40,646 nt of DNA. Source: an uncultured Prevotellaceae bacterium (GTDB taxonomy: Bacteria > Bacteroidota > Bacteroidia > Bacteroidales > Bacteroidaceae). The DNA lies in assembly GCA_902770845.1 (NCBI GenBank), contig CACXUV010000061.1:1-40646 (forward strand), in the 5' to 3' direction. The position numbers and the translations under genes are program-made. Shown one piece after another: positions 14,295 to 22,224 of the stretch. The notes beneath the pieces were generated by a model. The model saw only the letters and a list, made by a program, of their open reading frames with translations, searched no databases and was not told the origin of the DNA. The first letter of the stretch is position 1. Each line of letters opens with the position of its first letter.

Positions 14295-14967
14295 AATACT
14301 GAATGTTTTGTTCTTGGTTGATGTTGTTGTCTTGATTCTTCCGGTTGTTGTCTGAGCGCGAGACAACAAGGTTGCCCAGTCCGATGCAGGCCACCAGTGC
14401 GCCAATGCCCAGTCCGATGTTGCCAGCCACGTTGTAGAGCAAGACCATGAGGCCAATGCCCAGGAACAGCTGGCGTATGCCTTTGGTGCGCAGGTCGTTG
14501 CTGGGGGCAGTGGGTTGGGCGTTGACGAATCCGTCGGGTATGGTTTGCCCGTTCTTCATGGCCTGTTCGGCAAACTTCAGCCGCTGCTTGCGGTTCTTGT
14601 AGATGAAATAGAACAGCAGGGCCAGGATGCCGATGGGGGAAAGGACAAACAGGATGAACAGGAGAGCCAGCAAGAAGAACATGCCAGCGAAGGTGGTGTC
14701 GGTGAAGGTGAACGTGTGGCGCACCATTTTCTCGAACAGTTCTTCGGCATCGTCGTCGCTTTCATTGGCATCGTCGCTGTTTGCAGGCACTGCTGTGGCA
14801 GCTGTGGTCGTCGAGGTGGTGTCGGAGAACACCTCGATGGCATTGGGCTGGGCCGTGGCCTCAATTTCTTGTGAGTCTTGCGGTGTTGGCGACTGTGCTT
14901 GCGGTGCTGCGCCTGCGCCAATGGCAAGAAGCAGCGTCAGGGTGGTTGCTATCAGTTTCTTTTTCAT
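14287..14967 (-). CDS. DUF6249-like membrane protein, first gene of the ECF sigma operon
   Basis: This 226-aa protein has a signal peptide (MKKKLIATTLTLLLAIGAGA), a Ser/Thr/Asp-rich linker (about residues 25-80), a hydrophobic pair at about 95-125 with a short cytoplasmic loop YKNRKQRLKF, and another hydrophobic region at about 165-205. The arrangement resembles DUF6249 proteins found with PspC genes and sigma factors in Bacteroidetes; the family name is tentative. It lies directly downstream of a probable ECF promoter and overlaps pspC by 8 nt. Function unknown; an envelope-stress role is inferred from the neighbours. Confidence 0.72.
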   Translation of the reverse strand: MKKKLIATTLTLLLAIGAGAAPQAQSPTPQDSQEIEATAQPNAIEVFSDTTSTTTAATAVPANSDDANESDDDAEELFEKMVRHTFTFTDTTFAGMFFLLALLFILFVLSPIGILALLFYFIYKNRKQRLKFAEQAMKNGQTIPDGFVNAQPTAPSNDLRTKGIRQLFLGIGLMVLLYNVAGNIGLGIGALVACIGLGNLVVSRSDNNRKNQDNNINQEQNIQYYD

Positions 14968-14988
14968 ATTTCGGTTTGTTTTTATTGG

Positions 14989-15017
14989 TTAGACGCTTGT
15001 GAAACAGAAAAAGTTGC
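14989..15017 (-). promoter_or_regulatory. Probable ECF-sigma promoter of the DUF6249-PspC-sigma operon
   Basis: On the - strand, GCAACTTTTT starts at 15017 and, 17 nt after GCAAC, CGTCTAA occupies 14995-14989. AAC at -35 and CGTC at -10 are the hallmark of ECF-sigma promoters and differ from the TTTG/TAnnTTTG promoters elsewhere in the window. It ends 21 nt before the first start codon. Self-regulation by the operon's own sigma factor is the usual arrangement and is inferred here. Confidence 0.65.
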
Positions 15018-15047
15018 ATGACCCTGCGAAATTTTTTTCTTCTTCAG

Positions 15048-17126
15048 CTATTCAAAAGGCTTGCGGAAGGTGCAGCCGTTTCGCCACTCGCTGCATCCGT
15101 AGGCCGTCTTGCCCTTGATGATGTGGCCCTTGCCGCAAAGCGGACAGGCGTCGCCCTCCTTGATGGCAGATGCAGCAGCGTTGTCGTCTTTCTTCTTGGT
15201 GCTCTTGCGTCGGGCAGGCTTGGCAGCAGCCTTCTTTTCTTCCTTGGGTTTTTCGGCCGGAGCCGCCGTCACGTGGCGTTTGGTCTGGTCAGCAATGACC
15301 TGATGCACAATGTCGTTGATCTGCAGTTTCAGCTCGTCAATGAACTGAGTGGCATCATACTGGTGGTGCTCAATGTCGCGCAGCTTTTTTTCCCAGATGC
15401 CCGTGAGCTCGGCGCTCTTGAGCAGTTCTTCGTGGATGAGGTCGATGAGCTCGATGCCTGTGGGCGTGGCCACCAGGTTCTTGCGCTCCTTCCGGATGTA
15501 GTGGCGCTTGAAGAGCGTCTCGATGATGGCCGCACGGGTGGAAGGGCGGCCGATGCCGTTTTCTTTCAGGGCGGCGCGCAGCGTTTCATCTTCCACAAAC
15601 TTGCCGGCGGTCTCCATGGCGCGCAGCAGTGACGCCTCGGTGTAGAACTTCGGGGGCGTGGTCCATTTCTCGCTCAGGGTGGGGGTGTGGGGGCCGCTTT
15701 CGCCTTTCGTGAAGACGGGCAGCGTGCGCTCTTCTTCGTCGGGCTTCTTCTCTTCTTCGTCGAGACTCTGCACGTCCTTGGCGTAAACGGTGCGCCAGCC
15801 CGGGTCGAGAATGGTGCGGCCTGTGACCTTGAACTCGATGGCCTCGACGGAATTGTGGTCTGCTGCGGGGGTCGACGGGGCACCTTTCACTTCGCCCAGC
15901 ACCGTGGTCTGGGCAAATTTGCAGTCGGGATAGAAGGCGGCAATGAAGCGACGGGCCACCAGGTCGTAGACGCGGCGCTGCATGTCGGTGAGGCTCTGCG
16001 GCGGAACGCCTGTGGGAATGATGGCGTGGTGGTCGGTGACTTTCGACGAGTCGAACACCTTCTTCGATTTGGGCAACGGCTTGCCGCCCAGGGGTCTCAC
16101 CAGTTCGGCGTAGGGCGACATGCCCGACACGCGGGTCTGGAACAGACCGTTCATGATTTGCGGACATTTGGCGTAGACGTCGTCGCTCAGGAAGGTGGTG
16201 TCTACACGCGGATAGGTGGTCAGCTTTTGCTCGTAGAGCTGCTGGATGAGGTTCAGTGTTGTCTCGGCGGAGTAGCCGAATTTCTTGTTGCAGTCCACTT
16301 GCAGCGAGGTCAGGTCGTAGAGCGAGGGAGGTGTGTCCTTGCCGTTTTTCTTCTGAACGTCGGTGATGGTGAAGTCTTTTCCCTCGATGGTGGCAAAGGC
16401 TTTCTCGCCCTCTTCCTTCGACGTGAACTTGCCCGAAGTGGCCGTGAACACGGTGTCGCGATAGACGGTGGCCAGCACCCAGTAGGGTTCGGGCTTGAAA
16501 TTGTCTATTTCCTTCTGCCTGTTCACGATGAGGGCCAGCGTGGGCGTTTGCACACGGCCAATGGAGAGCACCTGGCGGTTCTGCCCATATTTGATGGTGT
16601 AGAGACGGGTGGCGTTGATGCCCAGGAGCCAGTCGCCCACGGCACGCGACAGTCCGGCCAGATAGAGCGACTGATACTCCGCCTGGTCTTTCAGGTTGGC
16701 AAAGCCTTCGCGTATGGCTTCATCGGTCATCGACGAAATCCACAGGCGCTTCACGGGGCAGTGGGCCTGTGCCTTCTGCATGACCCAGCGCTGAATGAGC
16801 TCGCCTTCCTGGCCGGCATCGCCGCAGTTGATGATGCCATCGGCAGCCTGCATGAGGTGCTCGATGGTGGCAAACTGCTTCTTGATGCCTTGATCTTCTT
16901 TGAGGCGGATGCCGAAACGCGGGGGTATCATGGGCAGCGACGAAAGGCTCCACGACTTCCACAGGGGGGTGTAGTCTTCGGGCATCTTCAGTTCGCACAG
17001 GTGACCAAAGGTCCACGTCACCTGATACCCGTTGCCTTCCATATAGCCGTCGTGGCTGCTGTTGGCTCCCAGAATGCGGGCAATGTCCTTGGCCACGCTG
17101 GGTTTCTCTGCTATGCAAACAATCAT
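15048..17126 (-). CDS. topB: DNA topoisomerase III (type IA)
   Basis: This 692-aa type IA topoisomerase breaks one DNA strand to decatenate or relax DNA. It has a Toprim domain (IVCIAEKPSVAKDIA at the start; CGDAGQEGELIQRW near residues 101-114), the active-site tyrosine in LTTYPRVDT (Tyr305), LSIGRVQTPTLALI, and GIGRPSTRAAIIETL. A C-terminal zinc-ribbon-like motif (CPLCGKGHIIKGKTAYGC) follows a Lys/Ala-rich linker. It has its own promoter at 17204-17235. Bacteroidales often carry extra topB copies on mobile elements, but this one sits among housekeeping genes with no mobile genes beside it. Confidence 0.93.
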   Translation of the reverse strand: MIVCIAEKPSVAKDIARILGANSSHDGYMEGNGYQVTWTFGHLCELKMPEDYTPLWKSWSLSSLPMIPPRFGIRLKEDQGIKKQFATIEHLMQAADGIINCGDAGQEGELIQRWVMQKAQAHCPVKRLWISSMTDEAIREGFANLKDQAEYQSLYLAGLSRAVGDWLLGINATRLYTIKYGQNRQVLSIGRVQTPTLALIVNRQKEIDNFKPEPYWVLATVYRDTVFTATSGKFTSKEEGEKAFATIEGKDFTITDVQKKNGKDTPPSLYDLTSLQVDCNKKFGYSAETTLNLIQQLYEQKLTTYPRVDTTFLSDDVYAKCPQIMNGLFQTRVSGMSPYAELVRPLGGKPLPKSKKVFDSSKVTDHHAIIPTGVPPQSLTDMQRRVYDLVARRFIAAFYPDCKFAQTTVLGEVKGAPSTPAADHNSVEAIEFKVTGRTILDPGWRTVYAKDVQSLDEEEKKPDEEERTLPVFTKGESGPHTPTLSEKWTTPPKFYTEASLLRAMETAGKFVEDETLRAALKENGIGRPSTRAAIIETLFKRHYIRKERKNLVATPTGIELIDLIHEELLKSAELTGIWEKKLRDIEHHQYDATQFIDELKLQINDIVHQVIADQTKRHVTAAPAEKPKEEKKAAAKPARRKSTKKKDDNAAASAIKEGDACPLCGKGHIIKGKTAYGCSEWRNGCTFRKPFE

Positions 17127-17203
17127 CTCACCTTATTTATATTACGCGCGCGTGAGGAAGGCTTCTCGGTCTTTTGAGCGGCCATGCTCTGCTTTTCGCC
17201 GTG

Positions 17204-17235
17204 CAAAGGTACGACGAAACGGGCAAAAAACCAAA
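17204..17235 (-). promoter_or_regulatory. topB promoter
   Basis: TTTG (17235-17232), 20-nt spacer, TACCTTTG (17211-17204) on the - strand, about 77 nt upstream of the topB start. Confidence 0.72.
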
Positions 17236-17276
17236 AGAAAAATGGCTTTTCTTTTGCACCCCTGTCTGGACGTTTT

Positions 17277-17386
17277 ACAACGGGGTTCGAATTACATCAC
17301 AACGGGGGCCCTATTGCATCACAACGGGGGCCCCGTTGCATCGCAATTAGGCCCCCGTTGCAACATAACGGAGGCCCTATTGCAAA
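17277..17386. repeat. 22-bp-period degenerate tandem repeat, five units
   Basis: Units begin at 17277, 17299, 17321, 17343 and 17365, exactly 22 bp apart. Each carries a variant of ACGGGGGCCCCGTTGCA, whose centre AACGGGGGCCCCGTT is palindromic. The fourth unit has the core in the opposite sense (TTAGGCCCCCGTTG). It fills the space between the Sel1-repeat gene and the topB promoter. The open frames through it are repeat artefacts. The same family recurs at 36021-36152. Confidence 0.85.
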
Positions 17387-17413
17387 CGATTGAATATCAG
17401 AGTGTTATGAGGC

Positions 17414-17989
17414 TTATTTCTTGCCAATGAGAGCCAGCATGGCCTTGGCATCTTCTTCGCCGTCGGCAGCATCTTTGCGCAGGTCGGCCAGGACTTCCTT
17501 GCCCCCTTTCTCGTTGCTCACGGCACGCTGCAGCCACTTCTTGGCCTGAGCCTTGTCGGTGGCAATGCCCTTGCCCTTGAAGTAGGCTTTGGCCAGGGCA
17601 TATTCGGCATCGGCATTCTCCATCTTGGCAGCCTTGGTGAAGAGTTCCACGGCTTTCTTCTTGTCTTTCTGCACGCCCTCGCCGTCCTTGTAGCACTTGC
17701 CCAGCTGATAGATGGCCTTGGCATAGCCCTGTGCGGCCGATTTCTCATACCAGCCGAAAGCCTTCCGATCGTCTTCTTCCGTGCCGTTGCCCTTGTCGTA
17801 GCAGCGGCCCAGGCGGTATTGTGCCTTCTTGTGGCCCTTCTCGGCGGCAGCCTTCAGCTTGGGGAAAGCAGCCGTGTAGTTCTTCTGGTCGTAGAGGGTC
17901 TTGCCCTCTTCGTAGAGCTTCTGGGCGGTCTGGGCCGAGGCTGAGAGGCAAAAGACGGCCATGAATAGCATCAGGATTGTTCTTTTCAT
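17414..17989 (-). CDS. Secreted Sel1/TPR-repeat protein
   Basis: This 191-aa protein has a cleavable signal peptide (MKRTILMLFMAVFCLSASAQ) followed by about four Sel1-like repeats: AAFPKLKAAAEKGHKKAQYR, KAFGWYEKSAAQGYAKAIYQ, KAVELFTKAAKMENADAEYA and a fourth around ALAKAYFKGKGIATDKAQAK. Such solenoids mediate protein-protein contacts, here probably in the periplasm. It lies 75 nt upstream-side of the cydB stop on the same strand with no clear promoter of its own, so it may be transcribed with cydAB. Specific function unknown. Confidence 0.85.
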   Translation of the reverse strand: MKRTILMLFMAVFCLSASAQTAQKLYEEGKTLYDQKNYTAAFPKLKAAAEKGHKKAQYRLGRCYDKGNGTEEDDRKAFGWYEKSAAQGYAKAIYQLGKCYKDGEGVQKDKKKAVELFTKAAKMENADAEYALAKAYFKGKGIATDKAQAKKWLQRAVSNEKGGKEVLADLRKDAADGEEDAKAMLALIGKK

Positions 17990-18064
17990 TTAGTCTGGTT
18001 TAATAGGTTATTTATGATTTATTTACTATTTCTTTCTTTTAACCGATTCTATCCGCGTTGGCAT

Positions 18065-19210
18065 TCAGTAGGCGTGGTCGTTCTTGATTTCGTCGGCCGT
18101 GAGCTTCTTGGCATCGATCTTGCGCCAGCAGTACACGATGTAGGCCAGCACGAAGGGCACCAGGAACGACACGTAGAACATGGTGCGCAGCGTGAACTCG
18201 CTCGAACAGGAGTTGGCAATGGTGAGCGACGACTGCAGGTCGGCTGTAGAAGGATAGTAGGCAGTGCCGTTCCAGGCCGAGCACAGCAGCAGGGGCAGCA
18301 CGGTGAGCACGGTGCCGATGCCTGCGGGCCAGATGCCTTTCACATAGTCTTTCGACAGCACGGTTTTGCCAATGCCGAAGAGCACCAGGGCCACACCCAC
18401 CAGCAGCACCAGCAGCAGGGGCCACATGGTGAGCAGGTTGGTGAGATACTTGTAAGGCTCCATGTAGACAATGCCGTTGGCATCGACAGCAAAGCCGTCC
18501 TTCAGCAGCAGGTGGACCAGATAGGCCACGAAGAGAATGAGGAACGGCACGGCAGCCCCCACGAGGCGCACGCTGCCACGGCTGCGAATGTCTTCGTCGG
18601 CAATGTTGTTCATGACGTAGAGAATGCCCAGGGTGCGGGCCAGGAACACCACGGCAAAGCCAAACACCAGTACCCAGGGATTGAGCAGGGCGTCGAGGCC
18701 GTGGGAGGCGTTGGCCCAGTGGCTGATCACGGGCGTCATGGCCTGGGCATCAATGAGATTGCCCTTCTCGATGATGAAGTTGGAACCCTCAAAGAAGGTG
18801 GCCACGGCTCCTCCCAGAAGCAGCGGACCGAGAATGCCGTTGAGGGTCAGGAAGAACTGGAACGTCTTGGGGCCCAGGAAATTGCCAATCTTGTTCTGGA
18901 ACTCATAGCTCACGGCTTGCAGCACGAAGGTGAAGAGAATGAGCATCCACAGCCAGTAGGCTCCGCCAAAGCTGGTGGAATAGAACAAGGGGAACGAGGC
19001 GAAGAAAGCTCCGCCAAAGGTGACGAGCGTGGTGAACGTGAACTCCCACTTGCGGCCCGTGGAGTTGTAGACAAGCCGTCGGCCTTCCTCGGTCTGTCCT
19101 AACGACCGCGCCACGGAGTTGGCTCCCTGAACGAAAAGCAGAAATACAAGCAGTGCTCCCAGCAAGGAAACGATGAAGCACCAGTAGTGTTGCAGAAAAT
19201 CGTATGTCAT
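18065..19210 (-). CDS. cydB: Cytochrome bd ubiquinol/menaquinol oxidase subunit II
   Basis: This 381-aa polytopic inner-membrane protein has about eight to nine hydrophobic segments and CydB landmarks: the N-terminal LQHYWCFIVSLLGALLVFLL, GGAYWLWMLILFTFVLQAVS, and KTFQFFLTLNGILGPLLLGG. With CydA it forms the high-affinity oxygen reductase that lets strict or microaerotolerant anaerobes consume traces of oxygen. The start overlaps the cydA stop by 4 nt. Confidence 0.95.
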   Translation of the reverse strand: MTYDFLQHYWCFIVSLLGALLVFLLFVQGANSVARSLGQTEEGRRLVYNSTGRKWEFTFTTLVTFGGAFFASFPLFYSTSFGGAYWLWMLILFTFVLQAVSYEFQNKIGNFLGPKTFQFFLTLNGILGPLLLGGAVATFFEGSNFIIEKGNLIDAQAMTPVISHWANASHGLDALLNPWVLVFGFAVVFLARTLGILYVMNNIADEDIRSRGSVRLVGAAVPFLILFVAYLVHLLLKDGFAVDANGIVYMEPYKYLTNLLTMWPLLLVLLVGVALVLFGIGKTVLSKDYVKGIWPAGIGTVLTVLPLLLCSAWNGTAYYPSTADLQSSLTIANSCSSEFTLRTMFYVSFLVPFVLAYIVYCWRKIDAKKLTADEIKNDHAY

Positions 19211-20841
19211 GATTGTGGTCCTTTCTTGATTTGTTTGAGCAAGATGTTGATTTCAACAGCCAGCATGGTGGTGAAGAGAATGAGGAAGATGAAGAATGTG
19301 GTGGCCACGCTGCCAGCGTTCAGGTCGCTCACGGCAGCCCAGGTGGGCAGCATGTCCTGTATGGTCCAGGGCTGGCGTCCGAACTCGGCCACCAGCCAGC
19401 CGCTCTCTGAGGCCACGTAGGCCAGGGGCAGCAGCACGATGGGCACCCAGTAGTGCCATGCAGGCAGGTTGGTCAGGTTGTGAGAGTCGGCTTCGGTCTC
19501 AGGCACCAGTCCCAGGCTTGACAGCAGTCGGCGCGTGATGACCGACAGCAGGGGAATCCTGAAGGCCATGATGCACAGGATGGCAAAGTAGAGAATGAAC
19601 ACGCAGCCCAGTCCCACCATGATGCGGAATGCCCAGAAGTTCACGGGCACGTAGGGCACCACCTCGCTCTTGTCGCGAATGTAACCATAGCCAAAGTAAG
19701 GCATGTTTTGCTTGATGGTTGAAAGCTGGGCGCCCAGCACTTCCTCGCTGGCACCTTCCTTCTTGGCCTGGCGATAGTCGGCCAGTGCCTGAATGGCCAG
19801 GCGGCCCCGTTGCATCTTTTCTTCCACCGAAGGCTCTTGCGTGCCGTCGGGACGGGTGTAGCCGTTCAGAATGTCGTTGATGCCGGGCACGTAGCCGTCG
19901 GGACGGTTGGTGGCCATGATAGAAAGAGCGTAGGGCATGTCGAGTTTGAAGGCCGGTGACTGTTGTTCTTCATAATTGGGCTGGCTGAAAGGATTCACCC
20001 AGGCAATGGCGGTGAGGCCCTGTTCGCTTCCACCATTATACAAAGCCTCCATGGCAGCCAACTTCATGGGCTGAGCCTGTGCCACCTGCTGGCCCGAGAT
20101 GTGGCCTGTGAAAGCTGCACCCAGCGAGGCGATGAGGCCCACGCAGGCGGCAATCCTGATGCTCTCCACGGCCAGTTTCTGCTCGCGTTTCTTCATGAGA
20201 TACCAGCACGACACGGCCATGACAAACACGGCACCGATGATCCAGCTGGAAATGACGGTGTGGAAGAACTTGCCCACGGCAAACGGCGAGAAAGCCACAG
20301 CCAGAAAGTCCACCATTTCGTGGCGCATGGTGTCGGGGTTGAACTCGCAGCCCACGGGGTTCTGCATCCAGGCATTGGCCACCAGAATCCACCACGCCGA
20401 AATGGTGGCCCCCAGGCCCGTGAGCCAGGTGGAGGCAAGATGGAAACCGGCACTCACCTTCTTCCAGCCAAAATACATCACGGCCACGAAGGTGCTCTCC
20501 ATAAAGAAGGCCAGAATGCCTTCGATGGCCAGGGGCGCACCAAAGATGTCGCCCACGAACCAGGAGTAGTTGCTCCAGTTGGTGCCAAACTCGAACTCAA
20601 GAATAATACCTGTGGCCACACCCATGGCAAAGTTCACTCCAAAGAGCTTTTGCCAGAACATGGCCACTTCTTTCCAGAAACGCTTCTTCGTGCGGTAGTA
20701 GCACGTTTCGGCAATGCCCATGATTACTGCCAGGCCCAGCGTGAGGGGCACGAAAAGCCAGTGATAGATGGCAGTAAGGGCAAATTGAGCGCGCGACCAG
20801 TCAATGGTGCCTGCGTCGATGTTTAATAATAGGTGTTGCAT
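19207..20841 (-). CDS. cydA: Cytochrome bd oxidase subunit I
   Basis: This 544-aa haem-bearing subunit has the conserved start RAQFALTAIYHWLFVPLTLG with the haem-ligand His27. It also has FEFGTNWSNYSWFVGDIFGA, a second conserved His in KFFHTVISSWIIG, and the GRQPW motif near the C-terminus. The Q-loop region, after TGHISGQQVAQAQPMKLAAM, is of moderate length. It oxidises quinol and reduces oxygen to water. DUF4492 precedes it and cydB follows, the usual Bacteroidetes order. Confidence 0.95.
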   Translation of the reverse strand: MQHLLLNIDAGTIDWSRAQFALTAIYHWLFVPLTLGLAVIMGIAETCYYRTKKRFWKEVAMFWQKLFGVNFAMGVATGIILEFEFGTNWSNYSWFVGDIFGAPLAIEGILAFFMESTFVAVMYFGWKKVSAGFHLASTWLTGLGATISAWWILVANAWMQNPVGCEFNPDTMRHEMVDFLAVAFSPFAVGKFFHTVISSWIIGAVFVMAVSCWYLMKKREQKLAVESIRIAACVGLIASLGAAFTGHISGQQVAQAQPMKLAAMEALYNGGSEQGLTAIAWVNPFSQPNYEEQQSPAFKLDMPYALSIMATNRPDGYVPGINDILNGYTRPDGTQEPSVEEKMQRGRLAIQALADYRQAKKEGASEEVLGAQLSTIKQNMPYFGYGYIRDKSEVVPYVPVNFWAFRIMVGLGCVFILYFAILCIMAFRIPLLSVITRRLLSSLGLVPETEADSHNLTNLPAWHYWVPIVLLPLAYVASESGWLVAEFGRQPWTIQDMLPTWAAVSDLNAGSVATTFFIFLILFTTMLAVEINILLKQIKKGPQS

Positions 20842-20917
20842 ATAGTTTTAGATTTTAGTAAATGAGCTGTTGGATGATTGTTTTAGGCGGTTGTGTCGCG
20901 GAATGCAGGACTTGGAA

Positions 20918-21133
20918 CTATCGGTCGAGCATTTGCGAGGCAACAAACTCGGGCTCGTCGCCCTCATCGGCATGCTGCCCAACGAAACTGGGGAAGAAAA
21001 ATACCTTCAGGATGGCAAACATGATGAAAAGCTTGATGAGAATAATGGCCCAGAGCGTGCGCCCAAGCGTCATGTTGCGGAATCCATCATAATAGAGATG
21101 GAACACTTTGTGGAGGAAGTTGGTCTTCGGCAT
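20918..21133 (-). CDS. DUF4492-family small membrane protein upstream of cydAB
   Basis: This 71-aa protein has one hydrophobic helix: FRNMTLGRTLWAIILIKLFI, continuing MFAILKVFFFP. This pattern is that of DUF4492 proteins found immediately before cydA in Bacteroidetes. It probably belongs to the cytochrome bd complex or its assembly, inferred from conserved position. ATG 21133 (MPKTNFLHKVFHLYYDG) is preferred over an upstream in-frame TTG at 21154. It has its own promoter and lies 76 nt before cydA. Confidence 0.82.
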   Translation of the reverse strand: MPKTNFLHKVFHLYYDGFRNMTLGRTLWAIILIKLFIMFAILKVFFFPSFVGQHADEGDEPEFVASQMLDR

Positions 21134-21167
21134 AAGCAGTAATGTTGCTTTCAAAGGTTCTTCGACG

Positions 21168-21199
21168 CAAAAATAAGCATTTTATTTTGTTTTGCCAAA
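21168..21199 (-). promoter_or_regulatory. Promoter of the DUF4492-cydAB operon
   Basis: TTTG (21199-21196), 20-nt spacer, TATTTTTG (21175-21168) on the - strand, 35 nt before the DUF4492 start codon. Confidence 0.72.
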
Positions 21200-21289
21200 T
21201 TTTTTACAGCCAATTCTTATGCATTTGGGCACTAAACTGCTAAAAATGTTCTTTTTTTCTGTATTTGTGTGAATGAAGTGGAAATTTTT

Positions 21290-21320
21290 TTTGAGAATTC
21301 GTCTGAAAACATTAATTTTG
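21290..21320 (+). promoter_or_regulatory. Promoter of the coiled-coil/efflux operon
   Basis: TTTG (21290-21293), 19-nt spacer, TAATTTTG (21313-21320), a full consensus match. The expected start of transcription is near 21327, and a good Shine-Dalgarno (AAGGAG, 21336-21341) precedes ATG 21345. Confidence 0.8.
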
Positions 21321-21344
21321 CATACAATTTATAGTAAGGAGATA

Positions 21345-22217
21345 ATGAGGAAAACACTGATTGCATGCGCTGTGGTGGCAATACTGGCTCTGGCCGGTGT
21401 GGCCCTGTGGTTGTTTATGGGATTGCAGGAGCAAAGGCAGATGAACCAGGAAATGCAGGAACTGGCCGAGCTCGACAAGCAGGAAATGGAAAACGAATAC
21501 GAGCGCTTCACCTTGCAGTATAGCGAGATGATGACTCAGATTAACAATGACTCGATCGTCGCTCAACTCACGCAGGAGCAGTTGCGCACCCAGCAGCTGC
21601 TGGAGGAGCTGAAGCAGGTGAAAGCATCGGATGCACGGGAGATTGCACGACTGAAAAAGGAACTGGCAACGGTGCGCGAGGTGCTGAGAAGCTACATCAG
21701 GCAGGTGGACTCGCTGAACCAGGTGAATATGGCGCTGCGCGACGAGAACACACAGATCAAGAGCGAACTGGAGGAAACCAGCCGCACGGCTCAGACGTTG
21801 CAGTCGGAAAAGGCGTCGCTGAGCGAAAAAGTGGCTATTGCTGCACAGCTCGATGCTACTGGCATTTCGATGACGCTGCTGAACAAGCGAAACAAGGCTG
21901 CCAAGAAAATGAAGGACTGCAAGCAGATTCAGGTGGCCTTCACCATTGCACGCAACGTGACGGCTGCCAACGGCATGCGCACGGTGTATGTTCGCATTCA
22001 AACGCCCAATGGCTCTGTGCTGAATGGTGGCGGCACCTTTGCTTATGAGAACAGACAACTGGAATTTTCCATGCGCAAGAGCATTGAATATACGGGTGAA
22101 GAAATGCAAGTGGCTACGTTCTGGAACGTGAACGAGTTCCTGGATGGTGGCGACTACCGTGTGAGCATCTTTGCCGATGGAAACATGATTGGTTCAAGAA
22201 CATTTAGCTTCAAATAG
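21345..22217 (+). CDS. Membrane-anchored coiled-coil protein of unknown function, first gene of an efflux operon
   Basis: This 290-aa protein has an N-terminal anchor (MRKTLIACAVVAILALAGVA, followed by LWLFMGL) and a long coiled coil (about residues 27-185, rich in Glu/Gln/Lys/Leu heptads). It ends in a compact domain of about 90 residues containing CKQIQVAFTIARNVTAANGM, TVYVRIQTPNGSVLNGGG and DYRVSIFADGNMIGSRTFSF, predicted beta-rich. I do not recognise the family with certainty. It is the promoter-proximal gene before tolC (7 nt gap), so it is likely co-expressed with the efflux pump. The start at 21345 is set by the promoter and Shine-Dalgarno; the longer frame from 21273 would start upstream of the promoter. 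Confidence 0.82.
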   Translation: MRKTLIACAVVAILALAGVALWLFMGLQEQRQMNQEMQELAELDKQEMENEYERFTLQYSEMMTQINNDSIVAQLTQEQLRTQQLLEELKQVKASDAREIARLKKELATVREVLRSYIRQVDSLNQVNMALRDENTQIKSELEETSRTAQTLQSEKASLSEKVAIAAQLDATGISMTLLNKRNKAAKKMKDCKQIQVAFTIARNVTAANGMRTVYVRIQTPNGSVLNGGGTFAYENRQLEFSMRKSIEYTGEEMQVATFWNVNEFLDGGDYRVSIFADGNMIGSRTFSFK

Positions 22218-22224
22218 AGAAAAG

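Noticed and set aside
17277-17386. The 22-bp repeat arrays as CRISPR.
   Set aside because: Units are directly adjacent without unique spacers, are degenerate, and no cas genes are present.
17062-17430. Open frames through the 22-bp repeats as small proteins.
   Set aside because: All three frames stay open because of the repeat period and GC content; the products are repeat-encoded, lack ribosome sites and overlap the topB promoter.
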